Source: Desulfobulbaceae bacterium (GTDB lineage: Bacteria > Desulfobacterota > Desulfobulbia > Desulfobulbales > SURF-16). From it: a stretch of 64,000 nt of DNA. The position numbers and the translations under genes were made by a program. This document shows, one piece after another, positions 47,471-56,311 of this stretch (position 1 is its first letter; every line of letters begins with the position of its first letter). Below the pieces are notes generated by a model, which saw only the letters and a program-made list of their open reading frames with translations, made no database searches and was not told where the DNA came from. The stretch spans positions 124,001 through 188,000 of the forward strand of contig JAHLLM010000001.1 in assembly GCA_020444175.1 (NCBI GenBank), in the 5' to 3' direction.

Positions 47471-47711
47471 AGAGTGACGATATAAATCGAATCAAAAAAA
47501 ATTGTGTACCACACCGGTCAAGGATAGTCAATAAAGCGTTAATCCCCCCAATCATACAACCGATAAGAAATATAACAGTGCAATTTGGGCAAAATCATAA
47601 AAAATGCGATTTTATCAAATTAAGCCTTTTGAACTTATTGATTTTCCGTATTTTTTCTGGATCACCCCGAGACTTATCACGAGACCATCACATCTTCCAG
47701 GGAGGGATATC

Positions 47712-47918
47712 ATGGCAGCAATCTGGAGGTTTTCAGTAAAATACGACGTGGTTGAAAGCGGAAACAGACAGAGAAGGAAAATCTCGCAAAATGGCTGCAA
47801 TGAACCATTCAAAGACAGATACTGGTGCCCGAAGCTGCAATGGTTCCGCAAAGAGGTATGCCCCTTCATGAACCGCCGGGAATGCGAAAATTACGAAGTG
47901 ATGTGCGGCAGCCTGTAG
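47712..47918 (+). CDS. Small cysteine-containing protein of unknown function
   Basis: A 68-residue basic protein with four Cys (NGCNEP, YWCPKL, EVCPFM, RECENY, plus one near the end, VMCGSL), which could form a metal site or disulfides. The start at 47712 follows GGGAGGG at good spacing; the frame is open upstream but lacks support. There is no signal peptide. It converges with the gene at 47930. I do not recognise a family. Confidence 0.55.
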   Translation: MAAIWRFSVKYDVVESGNRQRRKISQNGCNEPFKDRYWCPKLQWFRKEVCPFMNRRECENYEVMCGSL

Positions 47919-47929
47919 ACCACGGATTA

Positions 47930-48838
47930 TTATACTGAGATTTCAAATCCACGAGAACTGCGGGGAGCAGCCTGATACCCGGCAAAAGCCCTGGCGCTTA
48001 CGGCAGATTTCTTATTGCCCGCCCCATCAGATTCACCTTCAGTAACATCCGATGCTGCATTTCCCGTTGATTCTTTCCCCTCAGTTTTTTGAACATTTAA
48101 CTCCTGACGGGCCTTTGACATTGAAGAAGCGGCAGCAGCGGCTACTTTCCTGTCCTGGGGGGAAGGATTTGCCGGGGCAAGGGCTGCAGCCCGCACCCGC
48201 ATCATTTTTGACAGAGTCTCTTCCGGAGTCGCCCCTTTAGAAGTATCTATCTGTACCTCTCCGCCAACGGCATACTTGCGCCCATCCGGTCCCTGTTTAT
48301 AGGAGAAGGAGGCTCCGCCCTTGGCGAGTCCACCGGCTGCGGTCAGGTGCGCCTGCTCATGAGCCCGCACGGCGGCATCCGCATGTTTTAATGCGGTCAG
48401 CTGGGCAAGCTCATCCCTGGAGAGAGGTTCTCCATCGCTTCCTTTAGCCTCTGAAGACATTGAAGTTGTAGTTTCTGCATTTTCTTCGCTCACGGTTTCA
48501 GGCCCGCCTTCAACTTCTTGATTAACGGCGGCATCGTCGCCATCTTCTCCAGGCACGGATTCCGGGCTGCCAAGAGGAGCGGTTCCTGCTCCCTGATCAC
48601 GATAGGCCTTAGCCGCGTACTGGGAGGAATAACTCCCGCTTCGGCTATCGGCTCCGGCCTCATTCGCCCCAGACGTGGCTCTGTTTTTCCACCACTGCCC
48701 AGACTGAAACAAGTCCTGCTCTTGGACAGTCGAAGGAGGCCCCTGGGTCCTGTCAGGTTGCGAAACCCCAAAGGCATCTCCCCGCGAGACACTGACGGAT
48801 GAATAGACACCTGATAAAATTGTATTTAATCCAGACAT
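47930..48838 (-). CDS. Putative metalloprotease, CJM1_0395/SprA-like family
   Basis: A 302-residue protein. The first 150 residues are low-complexity (Ser, Gly, Glu). The conserved part carries a HExxH-type motif in AAVRAHEQAHLTAAGG, then SFSYKQGPDGRKYAVGGEVQIDTS and a helical PEETLSKMMRVRAAALAPANPSPQD segment typical of this family of predicted metalloproteases. The start at 48838 gives MSGLNTILSG; the longer frame has no support. There is no classical signal peptide. The function is unproven. Confidence 0.78.
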   Translation of the reverse strand: MSGLNTILSGVYSSVSVSRGDAFGVSQPDRTQGPPSTVQEQDLFQSGQWWKNRATSGANEAGADSRSGSYSSQYAAKAYRDQGAGTAPLGSPESVPGEDGDDAAVNQEVEGGPETVSEENAETTTSMSSEAKGSDGEPLSRDELAQLTALKHADAAVRAHEQAHLTAAGGLAKGGASFSYKQGPDGRKYAVGGEVQIDTSKGATPEETLSKMMRVRAAALAPANPSPQDRKVAAAAASSMSKARQELNVQKTEGKESTGNAASDVTEGESDGAGNKKSAVSARAFAGYQAAPRSSRGFEISV

Positions 48839-49096
48839 AGCAAATTCTCTAGCGCAGCAGAATGATTCAAAATGCCAAAACGCACGCACAAAACCCAATT
48901 CTAGTTTATCATAACTATTATCGGCAACAAACAGCGCAAACTTTAATTTTTTTTTCGCTTCCCGGTTATTTAAGCCAACATGCCGCGAATCAGCTCCAAG
49001 TCAAGAGGGAAGACGCCATGAGAGGAACAGATTGCACTTTCAAAACAGCCCTGATTTTCATTACGCTGTTACGAAGAAAGAGTATTCCTCATTAAT

Positions 49097-49987
49097 TCAT
49101 TTCCCTTCTGCACTGACAACTACCCGATTCTTACCGTTTTTCTTGGCTTGATACAGTGCAGCATCTGCTTTCTCCACAAGGTCTTTATACGTCCCGGCAT
49201 CTTTCCCGCACGAGGCCACACCTATGCTTACGGTCACTGTCCAACCGCCAGGCAAATGTTCCGCCAGTTCATTTTTCAGTCTATCGGCAATTGTGCCGGC
49301 CTCATGAACATCAGTCAAAGGCAGGATTACCGCAAACTCTTCTCCACCATAACGACAGCAAATATCCGAATCTCTTGCCACCCTTATGAGTGTTCTTCCC
49401 ATGGCGGCCAGAATTCTGTCCCCTTCCAGGTGGCCGTATGTATCATTAACCTTCTTGAAGTCATCGATATCGATCAGCACCAGGGAAACCATAGTGCCAT
49501 ATCGCGTATAGCGCCTCACTTCAAAGTCGATCTGTTGAAAAAAATAAGTATGATTGAAAAGCCCGGTTAGACCGTCGCTCAACGAAAGACCGACTATTTC
49601 TTCAATATGCGCTTCGACAACCAACGTAGCGGAACCCATGTTGCCTGTTATGTTGGACAGATAATCCAGGGCAGCAACAGCGATTCCTACGTTTCGTCCG
49701 AGAGCAGTCGACAGCTCATATTTGTGCTGCAGGACTTCATCCCACAGTTCTTCGGCAACTTCCGGGGCAAAATACTGGTGAGTAATCGAATAGAGAAGAT
49801 CGGAAAAAAATCTAAGTCCGCGCCTTTTTTTGATTTCGCTGAGACGATTCTTTTCAGCTTCCGTAAGGGATCTATCTCCGGCCAGAGCAGACACCAGATC
49901 CAGAGACAGGGAATCATCGGCAAGGATACCCCGCCGACGATCAGCATCGGTCTCTTTTAAGTGCGAAGAATTGTTCGATTCCATCAT
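49097..49987 (-). CDS. Diguanylate cyclase
   Basis: A 296-residue protein. An all-helical N-terminal half of about 125 residues (no recognised sensor family) precedes a GGDEF domain with an intact signature CRYGGEEF and an RDSD inhibition site, so it should make cyclic-di-GMP. The start at 49987 is preferred because GGAGGT lies 11 bases upstream; a GTG nine bases earlier is too close to it. It is 27 bp downstream of the RelA/SpoT-like gene, so two nucleotide second messengers may be encoded in one transcript. Confidence 0.9.
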   Translation of the reverse strand: MMESNNSSHLKETDADRRRGILADDSLSLDLVSALAGDRSLTEAEKNRLSEIKKRRGLRFFSDLLYSITHQYFAPEVAEELWDEVLQHKYELSTALGRNVGIAVAALDYLSNITGNMGSATLVVEAHIEEIVGLSLSDGLTGLFNHTYFFQQIDFEVRRYTRYGTMVSLVLIDIDDFKKVNDTYGHLEGDRILAAMGRTLIRVARDSDICCRYGGEEFAVILPLTDVHEAGTIADRLKNELAEHLPGGWTVTVSIGVASCGKDAGTYKDLVEKADAALYQAKKNGKNRVVVSAEGK

Positions 49988-50014
49988 GGCTTCCACGTAC
50001 CTCCACAGAAAACA

Positions 50015-51148
50015 TTACCACCTTGATCGCTCTTTTCGCCACCTCAAAGCAGACCTTAACCCTTCCTGCGCCACCCTTTCACCTTGAATTTCAACGTACA
50101 GTGCAAAATTTATAGCATTTATTGCATCAACATTTCTATTGCTTTTGTCTTCAAATGCTTCACGATGAAGAACTTCTCGAAAAATATTTTTAAATTCCTG
50201 CAGCCTGTTCTCCATGAAAATTTTCTGGTATTGAGCTTGAGTTTGCCCTGCATACCCCAACTCTTCAAGACGTTTCAAAATGTACGTTAGCGTCCTGACT
50301 GTCAGCTTAAACCCAAAGGTCTTTTCCAATAATTTTTGCAGGGCGGGCGGAAATATCGCCTGGGCAGGCCCATCCTTACGCGCTTCGTGCACTCCATCCC
50401 CAACAATAACCGGAGTCTTTCCCTTGGTTTTTCCGGTTCTCGATAGCCTGTAAGCCTCTGCCTGTCGACATAAATGTTCCGCCTGCAGGGCAGCAGCCTG
50501 GAGGTAAGCGCTCAAATTATAGAATCCAGAGTGTATATACTCAGGAAGTGTATCTCCGCTTCGACTGAACACATATCTATACTTGTGATCAATCTCGCCC
50601 CAGGCCTCCTCAAGAATAGTACGTAATTGAAACTCGGCCTGAAGCCCTTTCAATTCATCTGTTGCACCGGAATTTTCGCCCAGCACAACCTGGTAGTGAA
50701 TGGATGAGTATCCACTGTAGCGAAGATCAATGCCCTCCGGAATCGTTTCACCCGGGTCTACAGGCAGGACAAATGACCTCTTGTGGTCCGGTGTTCGAAT
50801 GAATCGGAAAACTTTCTCCTCAGCCAGAAGCCCAAGATACGCTTCGACTCTCTTAATATCTGAAAGACGGAGACATATTAGCCTGATTCCCAGCAGGTCG
50901 CCGATTCTTTGCTGGAAATTCTTCTGGGTAATAGGCGATGCCTCAGGATCATTTTTTTTATTCTCGGCTTCGATCTTTTCAATGAGCCTTGCATTATCTT
51001 TGATCCGGTAGATAATTGTATGCAGGCTTTCCCTTGGAGATGAAGGATCGTCCCTGATGAGATGAACAATGTACTCGGCAAGTTTCTCGTATTTCTCTTT
51101 TTCTTTGAAGAACGAAATTAATATATCTTCCTTCAGACGTTTTTTCAT
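50015..51148 (-). CDS. RelA/SpoT synthetase-domain protein
   Basis: A 377-residue soluble protein with a (p)ppGpp synthetase-like domain at about 30-225: IGDLLGIRLICLRLSDI, LRYSGYSSIHYQVVLG and AEFQLRTILEEAWGEIDHKYRY correspond to the conserved RelA motifs, including the Glu of the substrate-binding EFQLRT. No hydrolase, TGS or ACT domain is present. The C-terminal 150 residues are helical and of unknown role. It is probably a small alarmone synthetase; a degenerate or toxin-like member cannot be excluded. It is the first gene of a pair with a diguanylate cyclase. Confidence 0.8.
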   Translation of the reverse strand: MKKRLKEDILISFFKEKEKYEKLAEYIVHLIRDDPSSPRESLHTIIYRIKDNARLIEKIEAENKKNDPEASPITQKNFQQRIGDLLGIRLICLRLSDIKRVEAYLGLLAEEKVFRFIRTPDHKRSFVLPVDPGETIPEGIDLRYSGYSSIHYQVVLGENSGATDELKGLQAEFQLRTILEEAWGEIDHKYRYVFSRSGDTLPEYIHSGFYNLSAYLQAAALQAEHLCRQAEAYRLSRTGKTKGKTPVIVGDGVHEARKDGPAQAIFPPALQKLLEKTFGFKLTVRTLTYILKRLEELGYAGQTQAQYQKIFMENRLQEFKNIFREVLHREAFEDKSNRNVDAINAINFALYVEIQGERVAQEGLRSALRWRKERSRW

Positions 51149-51310
51149 GTACCAGGCCTCCTATGAAGATTTCAGATTTGCCTATCCGCAACTGACAGTA
51201 TCTCTTAAGGCAAAAAACGTGTCCGCATAAAATGCTCTGCTCATTATTTGTTTCATGTCTTGGTTGACTCAAGGATCTCTCTTTATCAAAACGTAGTTAT
51301 GATAAATGAT

Positions 51311-51412
51311 GAATTCGTAAAAACCTCTAAACCTGACCATTCGCCTACGTAATATCAACAGGTTACATGCGTGTCGGCGGCGGTTGAGAGGCTTTTTGCA
51401 AAACCGGCAAAA
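51311..51412 (+). repeat. Interspersed palindromic repeat, copy 3
   Basis: Contains TGACCATTCGCCTACGTAAT and GCGTGTCGGCGGCGGTTGAG; the outer arms CGTAAAAACCTCT and AGAGGCTTTTTGC pair well. It lies in the 583-bp gap (51149-51731), whose remaining part has no gene seen and must hold the promoter of the following activator gene. Confidence 0.75.
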
Positions 51413-51731
51413 ATATTTGCTTAAATGTAAATCCGCGTCTATACTCATAGACGCATGATTATCAGACCAATTGTTACAACATCTTACGGGATATTAATTA
51501 AATAATCTCTCCAAATATCATTTTTTGCCGCAACAAATTAAGAAACAATCAGCTGTATTACTGGAAGCCCAAAAATCAAAGATGTGGCCAGGAGTGCAGT
51601 TACATTTATGTCGTTTCCGGTTGCCAAGATAACGGTGACAAATAATTCTGGCAGCGATGATTCCGGCAGGAAACAATTTCCTTTCTCCATCTTTTTTGTG
51701 ATATATATTGATGATAATTTAAGGATTTAAA

Positions 51732-53825
51732 ATGAAAAAAAATATTGAAAAAGATAGGTTAACGATCCTTCGAGAGAGGGCAGAAACCTTTCTTGGGCAG
51801 AAAGGTTGCCAGCTCAATGATAATCTTCCTGACGAAATCCGTAAGATTCTTCATGAGTTGCACACCCACCAGATCGAACTCGTCCTGCAAAACGAGGAGT
51901 TACTGGAGACGCACATCAAGCTTGAGGAGTCCCGTGCTCTGTATGTGGATCTTTATGATTACGCCCCGGTTGGCTATTTTTCCTTTAATGTCAAAGGGCT
52001 GGTTCTTGCTGCAAATCATACCGGCTGCCGGCAGCTGGGACTGGAAAAAGACACCCTGCTCAACAAATCTTTTTCTTTTTTTATGAGTCAGGATGACGCG
52101 GATCTTTTTTATCTTCATTTGCAAAAAGTATTTACAACGGGCGTCAAACAGTCATGCTCTCTGAAAATTTTTCAAAAAAACGGCAATTCATTTCACGCTC
52201 GGCTGGATAGTATTCCTTCTTCCAGGGGCTCCGGCAAAGAGCGGCTATGCCGAACAACGGTCACCAACGTTAATGAGAGTGCGGAACTGGAGGAGGCGCT
52301 CAAGGTTTCGGAAACCCGTTACCGCCGTCTTTTTGAGGCAGCTCGCGAAGGAATATTGATTCTTGACGCCGAGACAGGTCAGATATCGGATGTCAATCCA
52401 TTCCTGATGGAGATGCTGGATTATTCCCATGAGGAACTGTCGGGGAAAAAACTCTGGGAGATCGGCTGTTTTCAAGACATGGAGGCCTCAAAAGGCGTAT
52501 TTGAAAAATTGCGGAGCAAAGGGTTTGTGCGCTACGATAATTTGCCGCTGGAGACCAAAAACGGCAGAGTCATTGCCGTTGAATTTATCAGTACACTCTA
52601 TCTGGTGAACAACCATAAAGTGATTCAGTGTCATATCCGCGATATCACCCGGCGTAAACTTTATAAGGAGAATTCATGGCAACCTTATGCCGGGAAGGAG
52701 CGACGAGTCGAGGAACGTAGGACCGAACCGCGGATGCTCAGTGAAAGCCTGGAGTATGAAAAATATGAACATCAGCAGACTGAGGAAACTCTTCGAAAGG
52801 CCCTCGAGGAAATCGAAACATTGAAAGACCGCTTGGTGGGCGAAAATATATATTTTCATCAGCAGATCAAAAAGAAACATCTGTTCGACGATATTATCGG
52901 ACAAAGTGATGGCCTCAAGTATGTTCTCTATCGAGCCGAACAGGTTGCTCCGATCGACACGACGGTCCTCATCCTTGGTGAGACCGGCACAGGAAAAGAG
53001 CTTATTGCCGCTGCCATCCACCAGTTAAGTCCCCGTCGTGACCGGCCGCTGATGACCGTCAACTGTGCCGCCCTGCCCGCCAATCTGCTGGAGAGTGAAT
53101 TGTTCGGTCGGGAGAAAGGGGCATTTACCGGGGCTGATTGTCGTCAAATAGGTCGGTTCGAGATAGCGGATGGGGCCACCCTTTGTCTGGACGAAATAGG
53201 GGAACTGCCGCTTGAAATGCAGGCCAAGCTGCTCAGGGTGATCCAGCATGGCGAGTTTGAACGGTTGGGCTCGTCAAAAACCATCAAAGTCGATGTACGT
53301 ATCATCGCCACCACCAACCGGAATCTCGAAGACGAGATTGAGACCGGCAGATTTCGAAAGGATCTTTTCTATCGGCTGAATGTTTTTCCTATCACCGTGC
53401 CGCCACTCAGGCGGCGTTCAGAAGACATCCCCATCCTGGTCCAGACCTTTGTCGAACGATATGCCCGAAAACTGGGAAAACAGATAACCTCGATCCCGAA
53501 GCAAACCATGAAGATTTTGCAGGAGTATCCGTGGCCTGGGAATATCAGAGAATTGGAAAGTATTATTGAACGGTCCGTCATTCTTTGTGCCGGGCCAGGA
53601 TTTCAGCTCGCGGACACGCTGACATCTTCATTCTCCGAGTCCTTTCCGACCGGAACAATAAAAGACATGGAACGGCAGCTCATCCTGCAGGCACTGTCGG
53701 AAACCGGGTGGCGCATTGAGGGCAAGGACGGTGCCGCCAGGGTCCTGGGGCTTCACCCGAGCACCCTGAGGGCGAGGATGCACAAACTCAGCATCGTGCG
53801 CCCTCATTCCGTATCGCCGGTTTAA
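51732..53825 (+). CDS. PAS-PAS sigma-54 activator (enhancer-binding protein)
   Basis: A 697-residue transcription activator without a receiver domain. A helical N-terminal module ([20 protein letters not shown]) leads into PAS 1 (about 70-175) and PAS 2 (about 190-300), then a charged linker and coiled coil. The AAA+ domain (about 390-625) has Walker A GETGTGKE at 416 and the sigma-54-contacting GAFTGA at 463-468. The C-terminus is a Fis-type helix-turn-helix ([18 protein letters not shown]). No membrane segments, so it senses an internal signal. A sigma-54 promoter with a palindromic upstream site begins 11 bp after its stop, and two more copies follow within 9 kb; it is the best candidate to bind them. 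Confidence 0.9.
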   Translation: MKKNIEKDRLTILRERAETFLGQKGCQLNDNLPDEIRKILHELHTHQIELVLQNEELLETHIKLEESRALYVDLYDYAPVGYFSFNVKGLVLAANHTGCRQLGLEKDTLLNKSFSFFMSQDDADLFYLHLQKVFTTGVKQSCSLKIFQKNGNSFHARLDSIPSSRGSGKERLCRTTVTNVNESAELEEALKVSETRYRRLFEAAREGILILDAETGQISDVNPFLMEMLDYSHEELSGKKLWEIGCFQDMEASKGVFEKLRSKGFVRYDNLPLETKNGRVIAVEFISTLYLVNNHKVIQCHIRDITRRKLYKENSWQPYAGKERRVEERRTEPRMLSESLEYEKYEHQQTEETLRKALEEIETLKDRLVGENIYFHQQIKKKHLFDDIIGQSDGLKYVLYRAEQVAPIDTTVLILGETGTGKELIAAAIHQLSPRRDRPLMTVNCAALPANLLESELFGREKGAFTGADCRQIGRFEIADGATLCLDEIGELPLEMQAKLLRVIQHGEFERLGSSKTIKVDVRIIATTNRNLEDEIETGRFRKDLFYRLNVFPITVPPLRRRSEDIPILVQTFVERYARKLGKQITSIPKQTMKILQEYPWPGNIRELESIIERSVILCAGPGFQLADTLTSSFSESFPTGTIKDMERQLILQALSETGWRIEGKDGAARVLGLHPSTLRARMHKLSIVRPHSVSPV

Positions 53826-53835
53826 CCAGCGCTTT

Positions 53836-53884
53836 CCCTCAATATTTTGAGGGAACCGCCATATGTCGAGGCCGGACAGCTCCC
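53836..53884 (+). promoter_or_regulatory. Upstream activator site A
   Basis: A perfect palindrome CCCTCAA-TATT-TTGAGGG (53836-53853) followed by a flank AACCGCCATATGTCGAGGCC that recurs at sites B (61075) and C (62308). The palindrome centre is about 130 bp upstream of the GG of promoter A, the usual range for sigma-54 enhancer sites. Confidence 0.75.
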
Positions 53885-53973
53885 TCTCACCCTTCTCTTC
53901 TGTTTGCGTCGTCCCTTCTCAATCCTTGTCAGTAAATGTTTTTCCCTTATATTTCTGTTTGCCTCCGGTTGCA

Positions 53974-53987
53974 GGCACACCTCTTGC
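53974..53987 (+). promoter_or_regulatory. Sigma-54 promoter A
   Basis: GGCACACCTCTTGC matches the GG-N10-GC consensus (TGGCAC-N5-TTGCW type). The predicted transcription start is near 53999. Downstream an ATG at 54000 opens a 10-codon ORF (MINGEIEKQY, to 54032) whose stop abuts the GGAGG used by the 21-residue peptide. Confidence 0.8.
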
Positions 53988-54043
53988 TATGCTCTCTGTA
54001 TGATCAATGGCGAAATTGAAAAACAATACTGAAGGAGGTAATT

Positions 54044-54109
54044 ATGGGATTAGTAATCGGCATTTTGGTTGTCGTTATTCTCGTTATCGTTATCATGAGG
54101 ATAACCTAG
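54044..54109 (+). CDS. 21-residue single-span membrane peptide, copy 1
   Basis: A tiny ORF with a near-perfect ribosome binding site (GAAGGAGGT, five bases before the ATG). The product is almost only Val, Ile, Leu and Met (MGLVIGILVVVILVIVI, then M-R-I-T), so it is a single transmembrane helix with little else. It is the first real product of sigma-54 promoter A. A nearly identical copy lies 330 bp downstream. No family is recognised; stress-induced membrane peptides are the closest analogy. Confidence 0.65.
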   Translation: MGLVIGILVVVILVIVIMRIT

Positions 54110-54130
54110 CACACATGAGGGTTCGGCAAA

Positions 54131-54239
54131 ATTGACAATCTCGCAAAAAGTCCTGAAGCTGACCATCCGCCACTGAAATATCAACGCCTTACACACGTTC
54201 CGGCGGCGGTTGAGAGGGTTTTTACGAAACCGTCAAAAT
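54131..54239 (+). repeat. Interspersed palindromic repeat, copy 4
   Basis: The best-preserved ends of the family: ATTGACAATCTCGCAAAAA on the left and TTTTTACGAAACCGTCAA on the right are imperfect inverted copies. The core contains CTGACCATCCGCCACTGAAA and CGGCGGCGGTTGAGAG. It lies between the two membrane-peptide genes. Confidence 0.78.
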
Positions 54240-54295
54240 GAAGCCCTTGCAATAAAAATTATGTCCTCATCCGGCTGGTCAAAACGGCATAAAAA

Positions 54296-54340
54296 GCCGT
54301 AATGAAAAAACGAAGAAGGCGGATGTTATTTCATTACGGC
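54296..54340. repeat. Inverted repeat before second peptide gene
   Basis: GCCGTAATGAAA pairs exactly with TTTCATTACGGC across 21 bases. It lies 32 bp before the second copy of the membrane-peptide gene and could terminate the first transcript or control the second. Confidence 0.5.
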
Positions 54341-54372
54341 CCCTAAAGAGGGAATGCTGAAAGGAGGTAATT

Positions 54373-54438
54373 ATGGGATTAGTAATCGGCATTTTGGTTG
54401 TCGTTATTCTCGTTATCGTTATCATGCAATTAACGTAG
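54373..54438 (+). CDS. 21-residue single-span membrane peptide, copy 2
   Basis: The DNA is identical to copy 1 from the GGAGG through the codon for Met18, including the silent positions; only the last three residues differ (Q-L-T instead of R-I-T). This implies a recent duplication or gene conversion. It has the same AAGGAGGTAATT binding site but no sigma-54 promoter of its own; readthrough from promoter A across the repeat and hairpin is possible. Confidence 0.62.
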   Translation: MGLVIGILVVVILVIVIMQLT

Positions 54439-54600
54439 TGCCCATGCGAGTCTGGTCAGCCAATATTCTTTCTTGACCCCCAGCAGGCAAGGGATTTCTG
54501 AAGGTAACGCCGTTTGCCGTCAGTCCGTTTTGCAACAGGCAGCGAAGACTCTTTTTGTTGCCTGCTTAAAGTTCCATTTTAAAAGATACGACGATAATAT

Positions 54601-55281
54601 ATGCAGCTCGAAATCTTGAATCTGACAAAGCTCTATGACCAAAAAAGAGGTCTGCAGCCCACCAGTTTTGCAATAAAAAAAGGCGAACTGATAGCTGTTG
54701 TCGGACACAACGGCGCCGGCAAATCCACTCTGCTGAAAATGCTGGCAAACTGGATTCTGCCGGACAGAGGTCAAGTCACGATTGACGGCATCGATCTGAA
54801 GAACAGGACGGCTGTTGTTAAAAAAGTGGGTTTTGTTCCGGAAGTGCCCAATCTTTTTGATTTTTTCAGCGTTGAATACAATCTCAAACTCTTTGCTTTT
54901 CTCTTTCAAACTCCCTTTCTGCGGGTGGATGAGATCTTGCAAGAGTTCAATCTGCTCGCTTTTCGAAAAAACAAAATACAGGAACTGTCAAAGGGGTTAA
55001 AGCAAAGGGTGAACATTGGGCGCGCCCTGTTGGCAGACCCTCCTGTGCTCCTTTTTGACGAGCCGACATCGGCCTTGGACTTCGAGATGACAAAAGAATT
55101 TTACCGGCTGCTGCACACTATACATGAGGCCGGGAAAACTATCCTTTTCACTTCCCACCGGCCGGAAGAGATTAAAAGCCTGGCGACGCGCATCATGGTG
55201 CTGCACAAAGGCAGTCTGGTTTTTGATGGATCTCCGCAGAAATATTTTCAATCCGAAGTCCATGAGAATCTCTACGCATGA
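54601..55281 (+). CDS. ABC transporter ATP-binding protein
   Basis: A 226-residue ATPase. Walker A GHNGAGKST (35-43), signature LSKGLKQR (about 130) and Walker B VLLFDEPTSALD (about 152), with the switch His in LFTSHRPEEI. It resembles CcmA/NatA-type exporters. The stop overlaps the start of the permease gene by four bases (ATGA), so they form one exporter. The substrate is unknown; its position after the membrane-peptide genes raises the untested idea that it handles them or responds to the same stress. Confidence 0.9.
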   Translation: MQLEILNLTKLYDQKRGLQPTSFAIKKGELIAVVGHNGAGKSTLLKMLANWILPDRGQVTIDGIDLKNRTAVVKKVGFVPEVPNLFDFFSVEYNLKLFAFLFQTPFLRVDEILQEFNLLAFRKNKIQELSKGLKQRVNIGRALLADPPVLLFDEPTSALDFEMTKEFYRLLHTIHEAGKTILFTSHRPEEIKSLATRIMVLHKGSLVFDGSPQKYFQSEVHENLYA

Positions 55282-56309
55282 TGATCAGAAATATTCTTGC
55301 CCTCGCATTCAATGATTTAGCCGTCGCTTTAAAGAATAAAACGATTTATCTCATTCTTTTTATTCCTCTTTTTGTTTTTGTTTCTTTAAAATTGCTGGAC
55401 CGGACCGACGTGGACATACACAAAATCAGAATCGGTCTCCTGCAGCATTACGCCTATGCGCCCCAGATCTTGGGCAGCGTCAAAGCAGCCGAAAAAATTA
55501 TAGAAGTTACCTGGGTGCAGAATGAAGAGGAAGGCACTCGTCTTTTGCAAGAAAAAAAAATAGACGGGGTTTTGCTGAGAAATGAAAAAGAACCCGGCAG
55601 CCTTGCCCTCCTGGTTTTAAAAAAAGAGTCTCTCCCCACCCTTGCCATCGTGGAAAGTTTTTCAGCTTTGCAGAAAGCGGCGGAAGGAATCAGTACCAGT
55701 TGGATCACCGACATTAAACCGCTGCACGAGGGCGGTATTCAAAGACAGACTTTGCCGACCTGGATTTTGATGCTTGTCCTGCTCGTCGGTTTCATAATTC
55801 TTCCGGCGCAAGTCGCCGAGGAAAAAGAAAAAAAGCTGCTCCTGGCGCTCCTCCAGACGCCCATACGTGAGATGCAATGGCTCATTGCCAAAGTAATCAT
55901 GGGGATGGTTCTGACCATGATGGCGGTTTTATTTCTCCATCTTTTGGGAAGATTTACTGTTGTCAATCTCTTCGACTATATCGCCTTCATTTTTGCAGGC
56001 AGTTTCTGTTTCAGCGCCTACGGGGTTTTCCTGGGTTTTCTCTGCCGCAATCAAGCCAGCGCCAGAACCCTAGGGGTTCTCTTTTATCTGCCGCACCTTC
56101 TACCTTCCGCACTGTCCGAATTTTCACAAAAATTGACCGTTGTTGCGCCTTTAATGCCGTCCTACCAATTTTATGAGCCGCTTAAAGCCATCCTGCTGGA
56201 AGACGGCAGGGCAGCGAACATGTCTTTTGAGTTGGTTTATTTATTTTTCGTGGGATTATTTACCTTTTATCTTTCCTCTTTATTAATGAAAAGACGCTGG
56301 TTGATGTGA
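55278..56309 (+). CDS. ABC-2 type transporter permease
   Basis: A 343-residue membrane protein. One N-terminal membrane segment (about 18-36), a roughly 120-residue external domain, then five or six segments from about residue 165 (WILMLVLLVGFIILPAQVAEE onward) and a basic C-terminus MKRRWLM. The layout is that of ABC-2 exporters such as NatB. It overlaps the ATPase gene by four bases, and its TGA overlaps a possible GTG start (56306) of the following kinase gene, so all three are co-translated. Confidence 0.85.
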   Translation: MMIRNILALAFNDLAVALKNKTIYLILFIPLFVFVSLKLLDRTDVDIHKIRIGLLQHYAYAPQILGSVKAAEKIIEVTWVQNEEEGTRLLQEKKIDGVLLRNEKEPGSLALLVLKKESLPTLAIVESFSALQKAAEGISTSWITDIKPLHEGGIQRQTLPTWILMLVLLVGFIILPAQVAEEKEKKLLLALLQTPIREMQWLIAKVIMGMVLTMMAVLFLHLLGRFTVVNLFDYIAFIFAGSFCFSAYGVFLGFLCRNQASARTLGVLFYLPHLLPSALSEFSQKLTVVAPLMPSYQFYEPLKAILLEDGRAANMSFELVYLFFVGLFTFYLSSLLMKRRWLM

Positions 56310-56311
56310 TT

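Noticed and set aside
51590-51690. Sigma-54 promoter for the activator gene itself
   Set aside because: TGGC-like fragments exist but no GG-N10-GC with correct spacing, and no CCTCAA palindrome is present.
11833-54239. Palindromic repeats considered as a CRISPR array
   Set aside because: The four copies are kilobases apart, about 100 bp long, and have no spacers or cas genes.
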